In this document: piece after piece, positions 31,403-43,400 of the stretch | Layout: each line of letters opens with the position of its first letter | Numbering within the stretch: the stretch's first letter is position 1 | NCBI GenBank assembly: GCA_032718865.1 | Contig: JALUTQ010000007.1 | Coordinates: 372,001-436,000 of the forward strand | Origin: Tilletia caries | Lineage: Eukaryota; Basidiomycota; Exobasidiomycetes; Tilletiales; Tilletiaceae | DNA: 64,000 bases | Direction: 5' to 3' | Notes under the pieces: generated by a model | Databases searched by the model: none | What the model was told of the DNA's origin: nothing | What the model saw: only the letters and a program-made list of their open reading frames with translations | Translations under genes and position numbers: made by a program

Positions 31403-33199
31403 ATGAACTACAAATCAAGCACGGCAGGACTCTCTACCACCACGGCCCTCTCCGTAGAGCTCGAACACAGCAACGAAGCTCCCTTCTCGCTCCCACACGA
31501 ACACTCAAGATCCTCGCCTGCACAAGCTTGCAGCTTCAACATCTCAGCAGACCAGCAATATGCACTCGCTTCGTCCTTGTCCTTGCCACAGCCGAGGATG
31601 ATCTCGAGAATGCGATCGCACTCTGACGCAATCAACTACCAAAGCAAGTCCGCCACCGCTTCCGACCCTGGGCCCAGGACGAGCATCAGCAGCAACAATG
31701 TCAGCGTCGGCAACATGAGCTCCTCCAGCGAGATTCGGGAGCTGCAAGATGTGCTCCGACGGGTCAAACGTAAAAATGATTGGAACATCTTCAAAACTCT
31801 TCGGCAGCCCAAGCCATCACACGCTCGGAAGCCGTCGTTGGGCGTCTTGCGAGGTCTACGGTGGAACTATGCTGACGAGCCAGCTCCACCACCTACACCC
31901 CATGGGATCGAAGTCCCCATCTCCCTCACCGACTCGACGTCCAATGTGATGGACCACGTATGCACAAGTTCGACCTCCCGGCCACAATTGCGCACCAGTC
32001 GATCCTTCAGCACGATCCCCGCCCAGATCGTCGTTCACGGCGTGGAAGTCGTCCAAAGCCGAAGGGCGTCTGCTGCCGACTCCGAAAGCACAACGCACAG
32101 CTGGATCGGCTCTTCCCTGCTTGCGAAGCGGAATGAAGCCCTGCCGACGAAGAAGGTCGTCGAGGCTCTGGGAGAGATACCACCCTACGAGGCAGAAGAG
32201 ATCGAACATCTCATCTCCTCGCCCCCACTCCCTCTGCAGACCGCCTTCCGATACAGCACTGTCGCTCCAGGCTCACGGCAAGACCTTCGATCGACCACGG
32301 GAATGGGCCGTCCGGGTATCCCTGCTTCGAACTTCCATCAATCTTTCAATCGGCCATCATCTGTCTTCACCCATGTCAAGGGGGCCACGTCGAGCGGATC
32401 CGAATGCGGGCGCAGGTCGAGCATCTCCAGCCTGGGATTCGATCAGCCGCAGCCTGACCCTCGCTCGTCTGCCGCCTTCAAAGCTTCAGCTCCTCGTCCC
32501 AACTTCATCGACCTCTCCCAAAGTGGGTCAGAAGATGTCCCGCAAGTCAACTCAGAGGACGATGAAGGGCCGATGCCGATGCCATACTTCTCGTCCTCGT
32601 CCGAGACAGAATGCAGCAGTCCCATGAGCACTTCGACGAGTCTGGAAGCACCAGTCGCACCCGGTAGCGCGGCCTCCTTCTACCCCATGGTCTCGCACCT
32701 ACGATCAAGAAAGCACTCCTTGCCGTACAGTGTCTCCATCCGATCCGGCGCAGCTGGAAATGGGTCCCAGTCGTGGTTCAGCTGCTCGACGCCTTCGACC
32801 GATGGCTCGGAGTCTCAGACGGAGACGCTGTCGACCGCAGGTGCCGATGTCGGTCACGGTATTAAGAAGTTCCCCTCCCCATCTTCCATGGAACGGGAGG
32901 CCTGCGTTCCTATCCTAGGCGGAGGAAACCCGCTCCTTCGTTCGATCACCGATCTCAGCATCGGCGGCGAAGTCGAAAGAAGAGCGGACACGGTCATCCC
33001 TTCCGTCGAGATCGACAAGCCGACAAGGTCGTCAATCTCCGCTCCGCTCCTGCGGGAGCTTAGCAGCGGGGTGGCCCCACAACGACTCGCGCCGCTCAGT
33101 CGGCTCGCGAGGACCGACGACGTCGAGACTCGTGTGGTGGGATATGAGTCCAGCGAATGGCGCAGGCTGGCGGGGTTCGTCGGTTCCTGCGTGCCGTAA
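31403..33199 (+). CDS. Ser-rich protein of unknown function
   Basis: An uninterrupted 598-residue frame beginning with ATG at 31403. It is rich in Ser, Pro and Thr and appears largely disordered. One short charged helix near residues 110-150 (SSSEIRELQDVLRRVKRKND, then WNIFKTLRQPKP) is the only segment that looks structured and could be a conserved core. The sequence has several Arg-x-x-Ser type sites (RKPSL, RRSSISSL, RKHSLPYS), suggesting a kinase target, possibly with 14-3-3 binding. The family was not recognised. It is the only long single-exon gene here other than murA and the coiled-coil gene, and no splice signals are needed. Confidence 0.75.
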   Translation: MNYKSSTAGLSTTTALSVELEHSNEAPFSLPHEHSRSSPAQACSFNISADQQYALASSLSLPQPRMISRMRSHSDAINYQSKSATASDPGPRTSISSNNVSVGNMSSSSEIRELQDVLRRVKRKNDWNIFKTLRQPKPSHARKPSLGVLRGLRWNYADEPAPPPTPHGIEVPISLTDSTSNVMDHVCTSSTSRPQLRTSRSFSTIPAQIVVHGVEVVQSRRASAADSESTTHSWIGSSLLAKRNEALPTKKVVEALGEIPPYEAEEIEHLISSPPLPLQTAFRYSTVAPGSRQDLRSTTGMGRPGIPASNFHQSFNRPSSVFTHVKGATSSGSECGRRSSISSLGFDQPQPDPRSSAAFKASAPRPNFIDLSQSGSEDVPQVNSEDDEGPMPMPYFSSSSETECSSPMSTSTSLEAPVAPGSAASFYPMVSHLRSRKHSLPYSVSIRSGAAGNGSQSWFSCSTPSTDGSESQTETLSTAGADVGHGIKKFPSPSSMEREACVPILGGGNPLLRSITDLSIGGEVERRADTVIPSVEIDKPTRSSISAPLLRELSSGVAPQRLAPLSRLARTDDVETRVVGYESSEWRRLAGFVGSCVP

Positions 33200-33686
33200 G
33201 GCTGAACCAGTCCGCTCTTGTGCATTTACATGCATCACCCCTTTCTTCCGTTCTTGCATGACCCAAGCCACGTCTTCCTGGCCTTCGACTGATACACTCG
33301 CTCCTTGCTGCCTACCTGCCTGTATTCAAAATGTAAATGCATGTTCTTTCAACATGTTCATCTTTGCTTCCTTTGCTGTCTGAACAATAATATTGGTATA
33401 GCCTCGTCCTGGAGATGTGAGGCACGACCACGGCGATCGTCTCTTTCACTGCTTCGATTCAGTTCAAATTCTGCATGTCCAGACGAGGGAAGGAGAGGAA
33501 ACCAAGAAAGTGAGAGTTCTGAGAAGGAGGCTGGTAGGTGTAGACAGCCAAGGCGGTGAACGGGACCGACAAGGGAGACAAAGTGCGAGTGTGGCTTTTG
33601 GAAAGGTGTGTGTGTGTCGAGTCTCTCTTTGTCTTCTATTTCCGCTAGGAGGTAGGAAGTAAAGAGGTCGAGAGAGGAAACGGGTG
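33200..33686. other. Convergent 3' region
   Basis: 487 bp between the Ser-rich orphan and the PEX11-like gene. A GT dinucleotide run is seen near 33608. No gene was recognised. Confidence 0.5.
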
Positions 33687-34795
33687 TCAGCCCACGGGGG
33701 CGACGTCGATAGGTGCAGCGGTGCCCCTCCAGCCTGATCGGAGACCTGCGACGGCTGCGACTGTTCCGAAAAGTCCGACCAATGGCTCGCCAATGAGTCC
33801 AGTGGGATGTGACCTGGCCAAATGCAAACATGGAGCATGGTCAGTTGCTGAACTCAAGCACTGAGAGAACATAATGCTCGTGCACAGGGGAATGGTGATC
33901 GACCCTGTCTGCCTATATTGGGCAGGAGGCACAGATACGCGCGAAGGAGGGAAATCACGGAGGAAGAATGGAGTACTCACCAGTGTACTGTTAATGGAAG
34001 GTATCCAAGATTGACCCAGAGTTCGTTCAAAATAGCCTCCTTCCGATCGTGCAATTCGTTCCAGAGACCCCTAGTTTCGGTCTGCTCCTCAGTGAGCGCG
34101 GCGCTCGCGGTGGACGCCTTTTCTGAGGATGTAGACACGGCCGAGGATCGAGGGGGTGGTGGGGGGTGTCCGCGACTGCGTTCCAAGGCGCGTGCGCGCA
34201 ATCGGAGCAGCCGGTTGTCCTCGACGAGATGGAGTAGCTGGAGACCGACGTAGAGAGCCCACATGCGGGAGCCCCAGAGCCAGCACGCGTTCTGCTTGGA
34301 GGTGGAGATGGGCAAGATGGAGTGCATGCCCAAGTAGGCGACGGCCTCGAGGGGGCAGTAGATAAGCATAGACCAGCCTTGGATCCGTTCGAGGTTGTGG
34401 AGGAGCCGGGTCGGGGGCGGCGTCCGTTCCAAGGCGATCATCCACTTGACGATGGGCAGGATGCCCCAGATGCGGAAGAGGATGCGTGCGTCGCTGACGA
34501 GGGCGACGAGACGCTCGATGCGCGCTGCGACGGGGCTGCCGCCGTGGGGCGCATGATATGACTTGGTGCCTTCGAGCAGACGGAGGCGGACGCGGTGCTG
34601 GAGGCTGAGGAAGGCAATGAGGAGCTTGGAAGAGTACTGGGTGAGCATGAGGACCTTGTCGGTGCCGGACCAGGTGCCCAGGTAGCGGATCAGATGGTCC
34701 AGCGTCGGCGAGGGCTCCACGCGCGAGAAGCAGCCGAGGATCTGGTCGGTCGATGTCGGTGCGCGCGGCACTCTGGAGCGCTTGGATACAGACAT
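33687..34795 (-). CDS. PEX11-family peroxisomal membrane protein
   Basis: Pex11 proteins elongate and divide peroxisomes. Exons are 34795-33981 and 33813-33687, phase 2, 313 residues. The N-terminal signature of the family is clear: LDHLIRYLGTWSGTDKVLML followed by QYSSKLLIAFL. RIERLVALVSDARILFRIWG, the mid-protein hydrophobic helices (GWSMLIYCPLEAVAYLGMHS) and the C-terminal hydrophobic hairpin completed by splicing (HPTGLIGEPLVGLFGTVAA) complete it. Start at 34795 (MSVSKRSR): frames further upstream lack an ATG. The length and layout are closer to the Pex11C/GIM5-like group than to yeast Pex11. It complements the peroxisomal acyl-CoA dehydrogenase in this window only in a general sense. Confidence 0.85.
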
Positions 34796-35246
34796 TCTGG
34801 ATGCGCTCGACTCGGACGTTCGCGGGGGAAGGTGTTCAGTACAATCGCCCTGAATGCTGCTGCTGCTCAACGCTCGCTCAATGAATGCTGCTGCTGCCAA
34901 GTCAGTGAGTGAGTGCCAGAACGCGATGAGCCGATGAAATTCATTGAATCATGTCCAAATCTTTTGGGGAACAGCCAAACGCCAATTTCCAATCGTAATC
35001 TTTCCGGATTTCCCGAGCGCAACCCCGTCTCCGGACCTTCCCGACGGCACCGTTCCAGCTAACCGTTCTGTAGTCCGAAAAGGAAGTGAGATAGTTTTGT
35101 GGCTGAAAAACAGCAGCTATATAGATAAGGTGCTTAAATATTAAATGCAGCCTGGTACTATTTAAGGTGGCTGGAGTCTGGACAGTGGGAACTCGGGACT
35201 ACTCCCGATCTGCACGTGTGTACATATACATAAGCAATTATGCGTA
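34796..35246. other. Promoter side of the PEX11-like gene, before the repeat island
   Basis: 450 bp without recognisable genes; AT content rises toward 35100-35160. The mobile-element island starts just after it. Confidence 0.45.
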
Positions 35247-35776
35247 CCCTGCAGCCTGCACGGCCTTGTTTCCCCGAATCCTGAGCGGTGATTCGGCGAT
35301 TAACAGTGCCAATCCCTGGTACACGTGACCCCACTTCCAGCTCGGCGGGGGGACTTTGCCCCCCCGGAACCCCCCCAACCAAAAGGACAGTCTTGTCCGT
35401 CTCCATTGCAATCATGTCTATTCCTGCCCGCTACGCGCTAACTCTAACCCGCAAAAAAACATGGTGACTGTTATCCTAACTTAGCGACCAAGTCGAAAAA
35501 AGAGGAAAAAAGGGAAAAAAGAATGATCGAAACGGGAATCTAACCACAGACTTGTACAATAGCAAGCTGCATCACTAACCGCTGAACTATGAGGGAAAGT
35601 TGATGTCGGTCTCAATTTATTGCAATATATGAACACGTCCAACGTGAGCGTGCTAAAGATAGTAGTCAAATCGCGCCCGAGCGCGCCCCGATCGCGCTTA
35701 ATCGCCGAACCTCCGGTTCGGGGCGGCTTGTCGCCGCCTTGTCGCTTCGGGGAAACAAGGCCGTCCCTGCAGCCTG
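35247..35776 (-). mobile_element. TIR element carrying Pol III promoter boxes
   Basis: A 12-bp direct repeat, CCCTGCAGCCTG, lies at 35247-35258 and again at 35765-35776, as expected of a target-site duplication. Just inside are inverted repeats: 35260-35278 versus 35746-35764 (19 bp) and 35292-35303 versus 35698-35709 (12 bp). On the minus strand inside the element are a perfect Pol III A box (TAGTTCAGCGG, 35589-35579), a B box with one mismatch (GGTTAGATTCC, 35545-35535) and a T6 terminator (35520-35515). No protein is encoded. It may be a tRNA-derived SINE-like or foldback element; the class is uncertain. Confidence 0.65.
35515..35595 (-). pseudogene. tRNA-like Pol III unit (degenerate)
   Basis: The A box, B box and T-run are spaced as in a tRNA gene. 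However, the acceptor stem does not pair, the T loop reads TTAGATT instead of TTCGATT, and the anticodon loop would have eight bases. It is therefore not a functional tRNA gene but a tRNA-derived sequence inside the repeat element. Confidence 0.5.
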
Positions 35777-35844
35777 AGACTGAGCAAATGTCTTGGGGTT
35801 ACACAGGTTTCCATAATCTTTCGGAACCACCTCACAACATTGAT

Positions 35845-36485
35845 CACTGCTACCATGGGGGTTGTTTTAAGGGGTGTAAGACGCTTGTGGAACGCACGTG
35901 TTCACCTCATGTTATAATTTTCTATTTTGTTCCGCTGATTGGGTGTTAAAACACCTTTCTAATAGTGTTAAAACCCAGTAGGCATAGTGATCACGTGACT
36001 GCTGCAGCGACCCGGGAAGTGAGACTAGGCGTCTCCAGACGCCTTCCTCACCGCCACCACCTTGCTCGACACCACGGCCCTCACCACACCCACCCGCCAT
36101 GCCCAGCCAACCCCAACATGTCGTCCACGGGTAGCAATACTGTAAATCGAGGGTTTCTGTCTTCAGAGAGCAGCATAAATTGAGTGTGGAAGCAGCTGTG
36201 AACCTTTTGAGATACAGGGCAGAGACTCTGAGACCACCAAGCAGACCCATTCTAATTAGAGAAACTGAAAGTCTATCTTGTCTTCGGTTCTAGCAGCCGT
36301 AGAACAACCTCCAATACGTCATTGTTTTCAGACATGATTCCGCACCACGTAAAACGCTGCAGTTTTTGCCGAGCCCTTAAAACTCCTGCACAACAGGGAT
36401 GTTTTGAGAGAACCGTAAAATCATTGTAAAACAAATTATTACGAAGCGTTTTACACCGCTTAAAACAACCCCCATGGTAGCAGTG
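35845..36485. mobile_element. CACTA-like MITE
   Basis: The 641-bp element begins CACTGCTACCATGGGGGTTG and ends with its reverse complement. The terminal inverted repeats span about 45 bp with a few mismatches (35845-35890 versus 36440-36485). A 3-bp GAT flanks both ends. CACTG-type termini and a 3-bp target duplication are features of the CACTA/En-Spm superfamily. No transposase is present, so it is non-autonomous. Confidence 0.8.
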
Positions 36486-37447
36486 GATCCTTGTCAAGCG
36501 TCAAGGCGTATATATGATGGTGGCTTCGAGCTCGGGACTCGGGAGGGGGGTGATGGGGAAGTAGTGGAGACGACGGGAACCAGAAGTTAGCGATAAGGAC
36601 AACCACCAGCGTCAATAAGCAAAATACGACCCACAAGCATTTCCAGAGCTCGAGCCCCCAAATTCCAAAGTCCAAGGCCCAGGCTCTCCCGTCCCGGCTC
36701 CCGCCTTCAGGCACAGGCACTGAGGGTTGGTTTTATTCCGACCATCCCGGGTGTGCCGTGTGTGTGCACTGACTCAGCGCTGCAGTGCTCTGCGTCTCTT
36801 CTTATTGAAGCTGTTGCACGCGAAAGAAACCGTAATTTACCCACGGGCACGCTACTACTTATAACACTCACTTCCCACTTTACATCGATATGCAGGTCGC
36901 AGCAGCAGAGACGCAGTGCAGGTGGAAAGTCGGACATACAGGAACGGAACTCTGCAAGAAAAGCCTATCGGATGGCAGCACTAGCTCAGTGAGAAGGTGA
37001 GCAGCTGTGCGTGCGTCTGCTCAGCACTTTTGTAACCTTTCTAATTCCGTCTGGCTGAGTTACACTAACATGCTTCCCCATGTGTTTCCCTCTCCCATGC
37101 CCCAATCCCGTCGCGCTGTGCCCTTCCCTTCCCTTGCTTTGCCTTGCCTTATTGTGGGTTCTAGGCGCGTCCCTTTCCTTGTGCTTCCCTTCCCTTCCCT
37201 TCCCTTCTCTCTTCGTGAGCAGGACGACGACGACGAGCTCTTCCTCAATTATTCGCGCTCTCGACGGCTACTTAGTGCTACCCGGAACCATCGCAACTCG
37301 AATCGAAGCACAGGCGCGGATCAAAGCACGGCCGCTGTCGGACCTGCAGACGGAAACAGGCAAGAAATACGAGAGCACGTCCTGTCCTATCTTTCAGCTG
37401 GACCCGCAAAATCATCGATATCGAGAGTCAGTCGTTCAAGAAAGACC
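36486..37447. other. Upstream region of the APSES gene
   Basis: About 960 bp before the presumed start codon. A C/T-rich tract of repeated CCCTTCCCTTCC character occupies 37110-37215, typical of fungal promoters or 5' UTRs. No gene was recognised. Confidence 0.5.
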
Positions 37448-40400
37448 ATGTCTACCGCCCTCGTTCTTGGTGCCCAGCTCGATCCTCCACCGGGACCCAT
37501 CTCCTCCGCAAACACCCTCCGCAGCCAACACACCATGCCAGCTCCTACAGCCGCCTCTTCCTCCCAGAGTCACTGGTCCCAGCCTGCCTCAACCGCAGCG
37601 CAGCACCACAGTGCATCAGCGTACTCTGCCTACTCCTCCCCGGCCTCACATTCGGGCATGTATGCGAGCACATCACCCCACCCGTCCCAACACCTGTCCT
37701 CGTACCACAGCCCAGCGCAGCAACCACAGTCGCACATGGGCTACACGGGCTACAATCACCACCACCATCAAAACAGTTCCGCTCAGCACGACGTGAGCGA
37801 GCCGCCTACGCCCGGTACCAACAGCCGTGCAATGCTGAATGGCGAGCATAGCCCTCCAGAGTCATCACATATACCAGTCACGTCCATGCCCTCAAGCACA
37901 CACTCCTCAGCGGCCACGGGAGGTCTCAATATCGCAGGGATGCTGAACCAGCCCGTCACCAGCGCTGCGACTACTTCCTCTAACAGCTACTCGGCCCGGT
38001 ATGGCGGAAGCAACCAGCCGAGCTCTGTGTCACACCCTGATCACCAAAACGGCTACTTTGTGCCAGCTCCCATGGGCGAAATGAATGGAGTGAGTTCCCA
38101 GCCCAATGCCCAGAACATGAAGCCTTCCTCTATCGTCATCATCAGCGTACATTGGAAATTTGGGAGGTCGGGTGCAGGCTGCAGAAGAGGGGAGCGATCG
38201 GTGAAGGGCGTTGGCACGAGGCCATTCGCGGGGTACTGCGATATGAAGCGTTGACGATATGTATAGGCGCCAAATGAGGCATTCTTTGGTCGACCGGGGG
38301 TGGCGCAGAGTCTGCGTTTACGGTAGATCTGCGGACGCGCTGGGGCTCTCACAACTTCCGGTCTCCCTCTGTGCCGTTATCCTTTGCGAAGATGGGATCG
38401 TCCTGAGCCGAAGCGTCGCCGCATCTGTGCATGCACTTGCCAAGCGGCTATCGTGGACTTGCGCATGCAGCCCATGCATTTATATCGCGACATGGTCGCG
38501 CCCGCAGCCAGGAAATTCTCAACCCATCTCCTCCCTCCTCTTCGCCCTCGTCCACATCTCTGCTCTCCTTCCCTCCTTCCTTCCTTCCTTCCTTTCTCTC
38601 CTCCTTTCCTCCCTACGTCAAGGACCCAGGCTTGGTCTATCGGCATTCGAATCAAACTGGCTTTGAACCGGACACTGACAAATACGTTCTCTTCTTTCCA
38701 TCCTTTTACCCTCACTCCGTCAATTACGCACCCTTACCTCCGCCTTCTCGCCCTATCCTGATCGGAACATGTCCATGACTTTCCGACCTGGCCCCACCAT
38801 TCCTTCCCAATTGCAGCACCTCGTATCTCCATCGATTCCTTCAACATCTGGCGCTGGCTCGTCTGCTTCGATGCCTGCTTACAGCAATACGTCGTACATG
38901 CACCCAACCTCACACTCTCACCAGCACACGCCCTCTCACTCGTGAGTAGATTCCATCCCAGCCGATTGTTTGGGTATGACAAGTGGAAAGTTTACATTTT
39001 GAAATTTGCTTCACAGCATGGGAGGCTTGCCCCTCTCGGCTCCCACTTATCACCCGCACGGAGGATACATGTCATCAATGGGCACTCAAGCATCAACACA
39101 TCCTGGTCTTCACACACCTGGCCTCAGCACCGGCGTGTCAGGAATGGGCATCAGTCCCTCTACCGGATTAGGCGTCCCAGTGTACTCGCACCTTCCGCTG
39201 GGAAACCGGCATCGTGTCACGACGACATTGTGGGAGGATGAGGGGACGCTCTGCTTTCAAGTCGATGCTAAGGGTGTCTGTGTGGCCCGGAGGAATGGTA
39301 CGTTGTCCTTGTTCAATGGAGGTTCTCAACGCTCAAACTGTTACTGATCGGATCACTCCTTTTATTCTCAGACAACAACATGGTCAACGGAACCAAGCTG
39401 CTGAACGTCTGCGGGATGACGCGCGGAAAACGCGACGGCATTCTCAAGAACGAGAAGGAGAGAATTGTGGTCAAGGTTGGCGCAATGCACCTGAAGGGTG
39501 TCTGGTGAGTTACATGTTCTGCTTTGTGGTGATTTTACTCGAGTTACTGAGAAGGTGCATACTTCTATGTGAACAGGATCAGCTTTGAGCGCGCAAGGCA
39601 ACTTGCGGAACAAAATGAGATCATCGACATTCTCTACCCGCTTTTTGAGCACAATCTGCAAGACTTCCTCTACCAGCCCGAGTACTCCCGGAACACACTG
39701 ATGATGCAGGGCTCGCAGGAACGTAGTGCACAACGACCACGCGTATTTGGACCAATGAGCGGTGTTCCCGCGAGCACAACCTCGATGAGCCCGCCCCTTT
39801 CGGTGCCGTCCACGATGAGCCAGCACGCTACAAGCGGAATCACGACCACCCTGAGCATGCCTCCGTACTCTGCTCCCATCAACACGTATCCAAACATTTC
39901 GAATGTATCACAACCGCCGCTGATGCGCTCGCACACCACCCCGTCCTTTGCGATGCCTCTGCCTCGGCAAAGCCCCATTGTGACCAGCAGCCCCAACGCG
40001 ACCTGGGGACACCCGTCGGCCGCGTCGGGACAACAACACCACTTTTCTCAACAACAAACCTACCACCCATCACAGCACTCGCCCTCGGTCAGCCAAGTGT
40101 CGTCGTTCCACTACCCGAACCAATACGGCCACGGCAATTCGCAGAGCTCTTCCAGCTCCTTGGGCCACGGCGGTCGGGATGACGACTCGCTGAGCAACGG
40201 CGGCAGCGGATCGCTGGCCCGACCTGCCAGCGTTGACCGGCGACACACCGACCCGCTTGGCGTGCCAGGCATTGGGGACTCCACGGACAGCAACAACTCG
40301 TACTACTCGTCCCGGTTACCCCCTACTGTGATGTCCAGTAGCTCCTCGCTGTCCTCTGGAGGACGGGGGCCGAGCGGAAGTGTGAGCAGCACCAATGGCG

Positions 40401-40459
40401 CTCCTCAGCATCTGCGGAGGACGAGCGGCTTGAAGCGCAGTCACGATGCCTCGGAATGA
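37448..40459 (+). CDS. ust1: APSES transcription factor (StuA/Ust1-type)
   Basis: APSES factors of the StuA/Efg1/Ust1 group control morphology and sporulation. Modelled exons are 37448-38089, 38817-38941, 39017-39297, 39372-39504 and 39577-40459, closing to 687 residues. The DNA-binding domain spans the third to fifth exons: [60 protein letters not shown] and [20 protein letters not shown]. It continues through [12 protein letters not shown]. The flanks are Ser/His/Gln/Pro-rich, as usual. The first intron (724 nt) is much longer than others here. The alternative is a start at ATG 38769 (MSMTFRPG), in the same frame as exon 2, giving a shorter protein with the same DNA-binding domain. The symbol is by analogy. 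Confidence 0.88.
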
Positions 40460-43400
40460 CGAAGCGGAATTTCTCTGGCTGTTGTCGGGAAGCTACGGGT
40501 TCTCAAACTTTCAAACTCTCCTCCCACCGCGAAAAGCGAAGGTGTACTCAGAAGGTACACGCAACACCCCTCCTCTCTCTCTCTCTCTCATCACGCGGAA
40601 AAAGTTTGGTACAACGCTCGTGGTTCGTCCGCAAGATCCGAATATAAACAGGGCTCGTCGAACATATCTGGCGCGACGTCTGGAGCTCGGCCTTCACCTG
40701 GGCCGCTCCGGGTCTGCTGCTCCTTCACGAAGCTCGAAAAAAGGGAAACGCATATCTTCCTTCCTCAGTCTGAGCACCTCGACATCTTCATCTTTCCCTC
40801 TCCGCCCCTCGAACCGTCATCTTCATTTTCTTTGGTTGCCTCCCGCTTGGTCCCTGCCAGTTCACCCTTCCACGGAGGGCCCGACCGAATCGATAGCTAT
40901 ATTCCCCTTGGCAGGTGTCCGGCTTTCCCGACAAGTTACAGATGTCGTTGGGACTTCTTTCGTGGGGTTTGGGTCTACGGACCTCTTCTGCTTTTTCCGT
41001 TTCGTTTTGCCTCTTCTTTCGGTTCAGTCCTCCTCTCCCTTCTCGGCTTATCCCCCCTCCCCCGGGTCTTTGTTCAGTGGTCACATCCTTTCACCCTCCC
41101 CGTCTTCTCCTTTACCTATTCGAGGAAACCCCCTTTCAACTTTTCCCGCCTATTCCCCCCCTTCCTCCGCTGTTCCTTCCCTTCTTCTTCTTGATTTTGA
41201 TCACGGAATACACTGGGCGCTTCTTTCGTCGTCTGTCTGTTTCGCGTGTTTCCCCCTTCTAGGTATCTCCTCCCAAAAATCCAGGGCTATACCTTAACGC
41301 CTGCCTAATGCGAGGAAATCTGTTAAGAATCAAGCAACTTGCCTATACATAATCTTATGCTTTAAGTAGCAGTCTGTAGGATTCACCGGAACAATGATAC
41401 GCCTTCAGGCTTCAGTAGCTTCAGTATTAACTGTTAAGCAGTACTGGGTTCCAGCAGTACGAACCATCAAATGTTAAGTGTTAAGTACATATCAAGTATT
41501 ATTGAGTATGTTAAGTGTGAAGTATGTGATGAGTATTAAATGTTAAGCATTAAGCGTTAAGCATTGAGCATTCATTGAGCATTATTATTAAGTGTGTTAA
41601 ATATCAAGTATGTATTAAGCATCAAGTGTATTCATTGAGCATTATTAAATTAAGTGTGTTAAATATCAAGTTGTATTAAGCATCAAATGTTAAGTATATT
41701 GAGCATTATGTTCAGAATTAAATGTTAAGTATCAAGAATTAAATGTTAAGTATTAAGAATTAAATGTTAAGTATCAAGAATTAAATGTTAAGTATTAAGA
41801 ATTAATTGTTGAGTATTAAGAATTAAATATTAAGTATTTAACATAAGTATTGAAAATTGTAGATAAGTATTAAACCTCATTTATTGAAGACCAAGGCTGA
41901 AATATTAAACCCTGAAAAACATAAGTTCATATTGAGCTATCTCGAAGATGCTTCTTCTTCGAACTCCTTCTACGTGACTACTACGTACACCACCTGCTTA
42001 CTGACCATCAGTGAATTATTATCACACCCATGCTGCTCACAGGAACAGACAGGAGATACCTACTTCTGCGGTAAAATCTATGTACACTCATATATTAACA
42101 GCTGCGAGATAATGCTGTGTCCTTACGAGCATGAACTCACTTTTATCTTATACATACGCTTGATGTCCAAAATATCCGGGCTCCAGGTTGTTCCGACTGT
42201 CCTTGTACAGACTTAAAAGCTTAGAAGATCGTCTGAAATTCAACACTCAATCACTGAAACTCTGGAAGGTTGTGTGGAGCGTGTGTAATGTGTATGGTGC
42301 ATATGCTATTTGACATCTCCATACTGTCGCACTGATTGCTCCGTTGGTTGCTACTTGCTGCTGCTGGATGCTGCTTGGATCTTCATGATGCTGATGCACG
42401 GATGCACTATGCACCATTGACGATTGTTCCTCTTGCCGAGAGAACCTGCTGCGAACGTTTAACATCTACGTGCACATTATAAGGTCCGGGAACTGATCTG
42501 GATGATTGTTCGCTGAGGAAGATGTTGAACGCTGTATGTACATACATAATAATACAGCTGAATGTACTGAATGTTCCATGCATGACTCCGACGGCATGAT
42601 ACATATGCGACTATAAGTGACTGCATACCTGTCGAGTGTCGGCGCTATCATTATTCTCCGTCATTATTGTTTGACCTCAAGATAAATTCTTCTGTCGATC
42701 TTTCGCTTAACACGTCGCTCAAAAACTTGCCAATATACAGTAGTGGGTGCGTTCTTGCGATGGAGCCTCCCATTCAGATCTGTTTTCGGAGGTCCACACT
42801 TCAAGACCGTTCATCACCTGCGCCCAGCGGGGGAGCCGGGCTCGGACAGGGTGACCGAGGATGATGATGAGAAAAGTACAGGATGAAAGTGAAGGTGAAG
42901 AGTGAAGTCGGGACCGCGGGAAAGATCCACTAACGCTGATCTGTTTGTTTGATCTGCGGTCTGCCCAGAAAATAAAGACCGGGTAATAAGTTGAGTGAAG
43001 CACCTTGTCTCACACAGACGACGGATCGCTAGGCGCTAGACTTAAAACCCAAGAGGGAAAGTTGGTTAGGCTGGGCGGGTGCGGTGTTTTTGTTCGCCGC
43101 TGTGTGGACGGGTGGACCACAGCAGTGGAGCTGTGGTTTGAGTGAGGTGTCCAGCCGCCGAGGTCGGGCAGGTGGGTGCAGGCGTGCAGCATGTGGGGAG
43201 TATATGTGCATACCGCGAGCGATCTGGGCGCGAAACACGATTTGATCTCCACTTCTCTGTGCGTGGTCGACTGATTTGTGTATTGTCTCTGCTGCTACGC
43301 CCCCAGGCTCGTCTCTGGTCTGGCCGTCGGTCGTGCACACCTTCCACCATCTCCGGTCGTCGCTCCCACTACACAAGGCTGGATCTACCTGCTTTCTGGC

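Noticed and set aside
35515..35595. Functional tRNA gene
   Set aside because: The A and B boxes are present, but the acceptor stem does not pair, the T loop is altered and the anticodon loop has eight bases.
37007..37447. N-terminal extension of the APSES frame upstream of ATG 37448
   Set aside because: It is open only because of the CCCTTCCC tract, and its composition is not protein-like.
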